Origin: JALZVT01 sp964519335
Lineage (GTDB): Bacteria > Pseudomonadota > Gammaproteobacteria > Pseudomonadales > Azotimanducaceae
Length of the DNA: 64,000 bases
Assembly: GCA_964519335.1 (NCBI GenBank)
Contig: CAZFIA010000002.1
Location: forward strand, 1-64,000
Reading direction: 5' to 3'
Numbering within the stretch: position 1 is the stretch's first letter; each line of letters begins with the position of its first letter. The notes beneath the pieces are model-generated. The model was given only the letters and a program-made list of their open reading frames with translations. It made no database searches and was not told the origin of the DNA. Shown here piece after piece: positions 60,407 through 64,000 of the stretch. The position numbers and the translations under genes were made by a program.

Positions 60407-61399
60407 TTAACTAGCTGAAGGCTCTAACATCCGAGGGTCAAGATAAAAAAACTGTCCGCAACGCTCGGCCACTATCGCGCGGAACTCTTCAGGATTTTTT
60501 CGAGCCTCGGCGGGTTGTCCAGGCGGCGGGTATTTGCCGCGCAATCGGGATAACCAAAATGCCGTGGCGCTATAAATCATGAACAATGGCAGGAACCACA
60601 GCTCGTCGGTCGTGAGTTCACGCTCTGCGTGATACGCCTGTAACAGCGGGATGCAGCGCTCTGTGTCGAGATTGCCGCTGCTGTCGGTACACCAATCGTT
60701 TACGGCCACCGCGATATCGAAGAGAAGAAAGTGTTCGCCCGCGTGATGGAAATCGAGCACCCCGGACAAACCACGTTCGTTAAACAGGACATTGTCGCGA
60801 AACAGGTCGCCGTGCACTATTCCGCTCGGTAAGGCGGCCAGATCTTTGCGAGTGAGCAGCGACTTGAGATAACCAAGGCTGCGCTTTAATAGCGCCTGGT
60901 CTGCGAACGGCAGATAGCTGGATACCTGTTCTGCGTTACTTTCCAGCCAGCCGAGGTCGCGAACAAAGAGTTTGGCGTATGCCCGCGCACCCTGGCTCGC
61001 TATGTGAAAACGTGCCAAAAAGCGGCCTACCGCAGCGCATTGGCTGCTGGTTGGGTTGACGGGATGGGTGCCGGAAAGCCGGGTAGACAAAATTGCGGGT
61101 TTACCGGCAAGCGCGACGACGCTCTCTCCGCCTTTAGTCGGGAGTATTTTGGGTACGGGCAATCCGGCCTTCTGCAAGGTGCTGGCCAGTGGAACCAATA
61201 GATCACGCGACGGGTAATTTTGCTCGAGAATAGTGACTACCAGTTGATGCACCTGGCTGGTGTCAGTGGTGTTCACAAAATAGTTGCTGTTTTCTATGCC
61301 GGTGCTGATGCGTTGGAACTCAGACAGCTCGCCAATGCCATATTGGGGCAGCCACTCGGCAAGTTCAGTCTGATCTAATGAGGTGAGCGCAACCATCAA
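60407..61399 (-). CDS. thrB: Homoserine kinase, aminoglycoside-phosphotransferase type
   Basis: 330 residues. Choline/aminoglycoside-kinase fold: GIENSNYFVNTT near the start, the catalytic loop GIVHGDLFRDNVLFNERGLSGVLDFHHAGEHFLLFDIAV with its HGDLFxxN and D motif, and the C-terminal CFLP-like FLPLFMIYSATAFWLSRL. Such ThrB proteins phosphorylate homoserine in threonine synthesis in Pseudomonas-type bacteria, distinct from the GHMP kinase of E. coli. The ATG overlaps the upstream DUF2782 stop by four bases. Confidence 0.9.
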   Translation of the reverse strand: MMVALTSLDQTELAEWLPQYGIGELSEFQRISTGIENSNYFVNTTDTSQVHQLVVTILEQNYPSRDLLVPLASTLQKAGLPVPKILPTKGGESVVALAGKPAILSTRLSGTHPVNPTSSQCAAVGRFLARFHIASQGARAYAKLFVRDLGWLESNAEQVSSYLPFADQALLKRSLGYLKSLLTRKDLAALPSGIVHGDLFRDNVLFNERGLSGVLDFHHAGEHFLLFDIAVAVNDWCTDSSGNLDTERCIPLLQAYHAERELTTDELWFLPLFMIYSATAFWLSRLRGKYPPPGQPAEARKNPEEFRAIVAERCGQFFYLDPRMLEPSAS

Positions 61400-61833
61400 A
61401 ACTCAATAATGGTCCACTGTGGTAGCAACGTGCCCGCCTGATTGAGATCGCCAAAGCCCCGGGTGGGATCGGCGGGGACAAGGTAATAGGGGCGCCCTAA
61501 CCGGGGCACAATTTTTACCAGTCGCAGTTGGCCGGCCTGGCTGTACTCAAACACCGTGCGGTCTTTGCCAGCGGTAATCACTACATCGGGCCCGTCCAGC
61601 GAACGCTGGATGCCGTCGAGCAGTTCAACGCCATCTCGTGGCTGGCTTTCTTCAGTCGCAGCTTCAGTAGAGGCTTCAGCCGCAGCTTCGTTTACATCTG
61701 GGGGGGCAATCTGGGCAATGGCTAAAGGTGCCCAGCTCAGAACTATTAGGCAGACCAGCCAACGCCACCTGCTGGGCGTGACGCCGAGTGCATACGCGGA
61801 TGCCTGTGTTAGCCTGAAAGTCTTGATGTTCAT
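61396..61833 (-). CDS. Secreted DUF2782 family protein
   Basis: 145 residues from the ATG at 61833; the longer frame to 61917 runs into polA. A signal-peptide-like segment (WRWLVCLIVLSWAPLAIAQIAPP) is followed by an Ala/Glu linker and the DUF2782 core DVVITAGKDRTVFEYSQAGQLRLVKIVPRLGRPYYLVP (two stretches). Genes of this family sit between polA and thrB in pseudomonads; function unknown. Its start is 21 bp from the divergent polA start. Confidence 0.78.
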   Translation of the reverse strand: MNIKTFRLTQASAYALGVTPSRWRWLVCLIVLSWAPLAIAQIAPPDVNEAAAEASTEAATEESQPRDGVELLDGIQRSLDGPDVVITAGKDRTVFEYSQAGQLRLVKIVPRLGRPYYLVPADPTRGFGDLNQAGTLLPQWTIIEF

Positions 61834-61854
61834 GTAGTGATGGTGGCGTAAAAG

Positions 61855-64000
61855 ATGGCCGCAGACAAACCTCTGCTGTTGATTGATGGATCTTCGTATT
61901 TGTTTCGGGCCTTCCACGCGATGCCCGATTTACAAACCCGTGATGGCACCCATACGGGCGCCATTCGTGGCGTGATTGCGATGTTACGCCGGCTTGCCAA
62001 AGACTACCCCGGGAGCCCGGTTGCGGTTGTGTTTGACGCCAAGGGCAAGACGTTTCGCAATGACATGTACTCGGAGTACAAGGCAAACCGGCCACCAATG
62101 GATGATCGGCTGCGAGCGCAGATTGCGCCGATACACGAGATGGTTAAAGCCATGGGCATGCCGCTATTGGTTGTTCCGGGAGTAGAAGCCGATGATGTCA
62201 TAGGCACGCTTGCAGTTCAGGCCACCAGGGCCAAACGTCCGACCGTTGTCTCCACGGGCGACAAAGACATGGCGCAACTGGTGACCAAATATGTGTCGCT
62301 GGTAAACACCATGACCGACACCGCTATGGATGAATCAGGCGTTCTAGAGAAGTTTGGAGTGAGGCCCGATCAGATCATCGATTATCTCGCCCTCATGGGC
62401 GACACCGCGGACAACATTCCGGGCGTGCCTAAGGTAGGACCTAAAACCGCGGCAAAGTGGTTGGGCATCTACGACACACTCGACGGATTGATTGACAAAG
62501 CTGACGAGATCAAGGGCAAGGTGGGAGAAAGCCTGCGCGATTCACTTGAGCAGCTGCCGCTTTCGCGGGCGCTCACCGCGATAAAGTGCGATGTAGAACT
62601 CGACCAGAGTGTTGAGGAGCTGGTTGCAGGCGAACCCGATCTAGACGCTCTGCGCGAGTTGTTTGAACGCTACGAATTCAAGACCTGGCGTGATGAACTT
62701 ATTGGTGAAGGCGGATCAGAAGGTTCGGCAACTGAACTCGCCGCTGACCGCGACTACGATTGTGTGCTCGACAAAAAGTCGCTGAACGCCTGGCTGAAGA
62801 AACTCAAAGCAGCACCGCTGTTTGCCTTTGATACCGAGACCACCAGCCTCGATTACATGGAGGCGGAGCTTGTTGGTGTTTCTTTTGCGACTACCAAAGG
62901 CGAAGCGGCCTACGTTCCGGTTGCCCATGATTACGAGGGCGCGCCTAAACAGATCAGTCTTGCCGACTTGCTGTCTGTTCTTAAACCGATTCTTGAAGAC
63001 CCCTCTATAAAGAAAGTGGGCCAGAACCTTAAGTACGACATGAGCGTTTTGGCTCGCTACGACATTGAGCTAAACGGTATTGCCTATGACACTATGCTCG
63101 AAAGCTATGTATTTAATAGCGTGGCAACCCGCCATAACATGGATGCGCTGGCGGCCAAATACCTTGACCTGAAAACCGTGCACTTCGAAGACATAGCGGG
63201 TAAAGGCGCAAAACAGCTGACCTTTAACCAGATTCCGCTCGAGAAAGCCGCAGACTATGCGGCGGAAGATGCAGACATTACGCTGCGATTACATGAAGAG
63301 CTTTGGCCAATGCTCGAAAAAGAGCCGACCTTGGCCAGCGTATTTAAGGATATAGAACTGCCCTTGATAGGCGTTTTATCGCGCATAGAGCGCAATGGCA
63401 CCTTGCTGGATGCGGGTTTGCTGGGTGAGCAGAGCGAAGCGCTGGCAAAGCAAGCCGAAGAGCTGCAAGAGAAGGTGTTCACTCTTGCTGGCGAAGAATT
63501 CAACATGGGGTCGCCCAAGCAGCTTCAGCACATTCTGTTTGAAAAACTGGATTTACCGGTAACAAAGAAGACCCCCAAGGGTCAGCCCTCTACTGCCGAG
63601 CCGGTACTGCAGGAACTCGCGCACGACTACGAGATTCCGCAACTCATAATGGACTATCGAAGTTGCACGAAACTGAAATCCACCTACACCGATAAGCTGC
63701 CGCTGCAGATCAATCAAAAAACGGGTCGCGTGCATACGTCTTATCATCAGGCTGTTGCTGCCACCGGACGCCTGTCGTCTTCTGATCCTAACCTGCAAAA
63801 CATCCCAATACGCACCGAGGCAGGTCGGCGGGTGCGCACGGCTTTTGTTGCGCCGCGAGGCAGCAAAATGGTGGCTGCAGACTACTCCCAGATTGAACTG
63901 CGGATCATGGCCCACCTGTCGAAGGATGAGGGCTTAAGAACGGCGTTTGCCGAAGGGCTTGATGTCCATCGGGCAACAGCGGCTGAAGTGTTTGGCGAAG
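61855..64000 (+). CDS. polA: DNA polymerase I, 3' partial
   Basis: The frame starts at the ATG at 61855 (MAADKPLLLIDGSSYLFRAFHAMP) and stays open to the window end, giving 715 residues of the roughly 920 expected. The 5'-3' exonuclease domain shows VVFDAKGKTFRN and GDTADNIPGVPKVGPKTA. The 3'-5' exonuclease domain has FDTETTSLDYMEAELVGVSF and YAAEDADITLRL, with the acidic proofreading residues kept. The polymerase domain begins, with TGRLSSSDPNLQNIPIR and ADYSQIELRIMAHLS (motif A). It replaces RNA primers and fills repair gaps. The missing part should carry motifs B and C. Confidence 0.97.
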   Translation, partial: MAADKPLLLIDGSSYLFRAFHAMPDLQTRDGTHTGAIRGVIAMLRRLAKDYPGSPVAVVFDAKGKTFRNDMYSEYKANRPPMDDRLRAQIAPIHEMVKAMGMPLLVVPGVEADDVIGTLAVQATRAKRPTVVSTGDKDMAQLVTKYVSLVNTMTDTAMDESGVLEKFGVRPDQIIDYLALMGDTADNIPGVPKVGPKTAAKWLGIYDTLDGLIDKADEIKGKVGESLRDSLEQLPLSRALTAIKCDVELDQSVEELVAGEPDLDALRELFERYEFKTWRDELIGEGGSEGSATELAADRDYDCVLDKKSLNAWLKKLKAAPLFAFDTETTSLDYMEAELVGVSFATTKGEAAYVPVAHDYEGAPKQISLADLLSVLKPILEDPSIKKVGQNLKYDMSVLARYDIELNGIAYDTMLESYVFNSVATRHNMDALAAKYLDLKTVHFEDIAGKGAKQLTFNQIPLEKAADYAAEDADITLRLHEELWPMLEKEPTLASVFKDIELPLIGVLSRIERNGTLLDAGLLGEQSEALAKQAEELQEKVFTLAGEEFNMGSPKQLQHILFEKLDLPVTKKTPKGQPSTAEPVLQELAHDYEIPQLIMDYRSCTKLKSTYTDKLPLQINQKTGRVHTSYHQAVAATGRLSSSDPNLQNIPIRTEAGRRVRTAFVAPRGSKMVAADYSQIELRIMAHLSKDEGLRTAFAEGLDVHRATAAEVFGE

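Noticed and set aside
1..64000. tRNA, rRNA, transposase, integrase, phage or CRISPR elements
   Set aside because: Reading through the intergenic spaces revealed none; almost all spacers are too short to hold them.

Overview
The window is about 64 kb from the replication-origin region of a gammaproteobacterial chromosome, in a draft or metagenome-derived scaffold (two runs of exactly 100 N). The gene order rpmH-rnpA-yidD-yidC-mnmE-mnmG-rsmG-parA-parB-atpIBEFHAGDC on one side of the origin and dnaA-dnaN-recF-gyrB-plsC-gmhB-tag-lpxL-trkH-trkA-rsmB-fmt-def-LysM-dprA-tsaC-aroE on the other resembles Pseudomonas-type chromosomes. A cytochrome c oxidase cluster, thrB, a DUF2782 gene and polA extend the resemblance. 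An aerobic, proton-coupled heterotroph with lipopolysaccharide is the natural reading; species-level assignment is not possible from sequence reading alone. No tRNA, rRNA, CRISPR array, transposase or phage gene was seen.

Layout. 1-6.7 kb: polysaccharide/cell-surface block with a giant methyltransferase-glycosyltransferase (cut by the window start), a secreted STN-like protein, and a minus-strand operon of Wzt-type ATPase, Wzm-type permease and a sugar epimerase. 6.8-12.4 kb: an accessory plus-strand block of two tandem secreted cyclophilin paralogues and a transmembrane Ser/Thr kinase with a TPR-like tail, abutting the ATP synthase operon. 12.4-28.2 kb: a long minus-strand housekeeping array (F1Fo ATP synthase, chromosome partition parAB, tRNA modification, YidC insertion, RNase P protein, L34). 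28.2-29.4 kb: gene-free, AT-rich oriC region with DnaA boxes. 29.4-35.7 kb: dnaA-dnaN-recF-gyrB, with two perfect parS sites inside recF that should be the targets of the ParB encoded at 19.6-20.6 kb. 35.8-48.9 kb: envelope lipid, LPS core, DNA repair, potassium uptake, translation start/end processing, and DNA uptake/tRNA/aromatic synthesis genes. 49.1-57.9 kb: caa3-like cytochrome oxidase subunits with their copper and heme assembly factors. 58-60.2 kb: egtB-egtD for ergothioneine. 60.4-64 kb: thrB, DUF2782 and the start of polA.

The most unusual signals are: (1) a 17-bp repeat array before dnaN that creates three mini-ORFs linked by ATGA overlaps, the last ending on the dnaN start codon; (2) a recurring habit of short (9-18 bp) tandem duplications exactly at gene starts and stops across the whole window; (3) an AroE protein carrying a C-terminal YheV-like zinc ribbon; (4) the cyclophilin pair plus kinase; (5) an rsmG reading frame with homology upstream of any canonical start codon; (6) a perfect hairpin whose loop is the end of ctaD including its stop codon. 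Both N-gaps are flanked by the same sequence on each side, so they probably represent unmerged contig overlaps rather than missing DNA.
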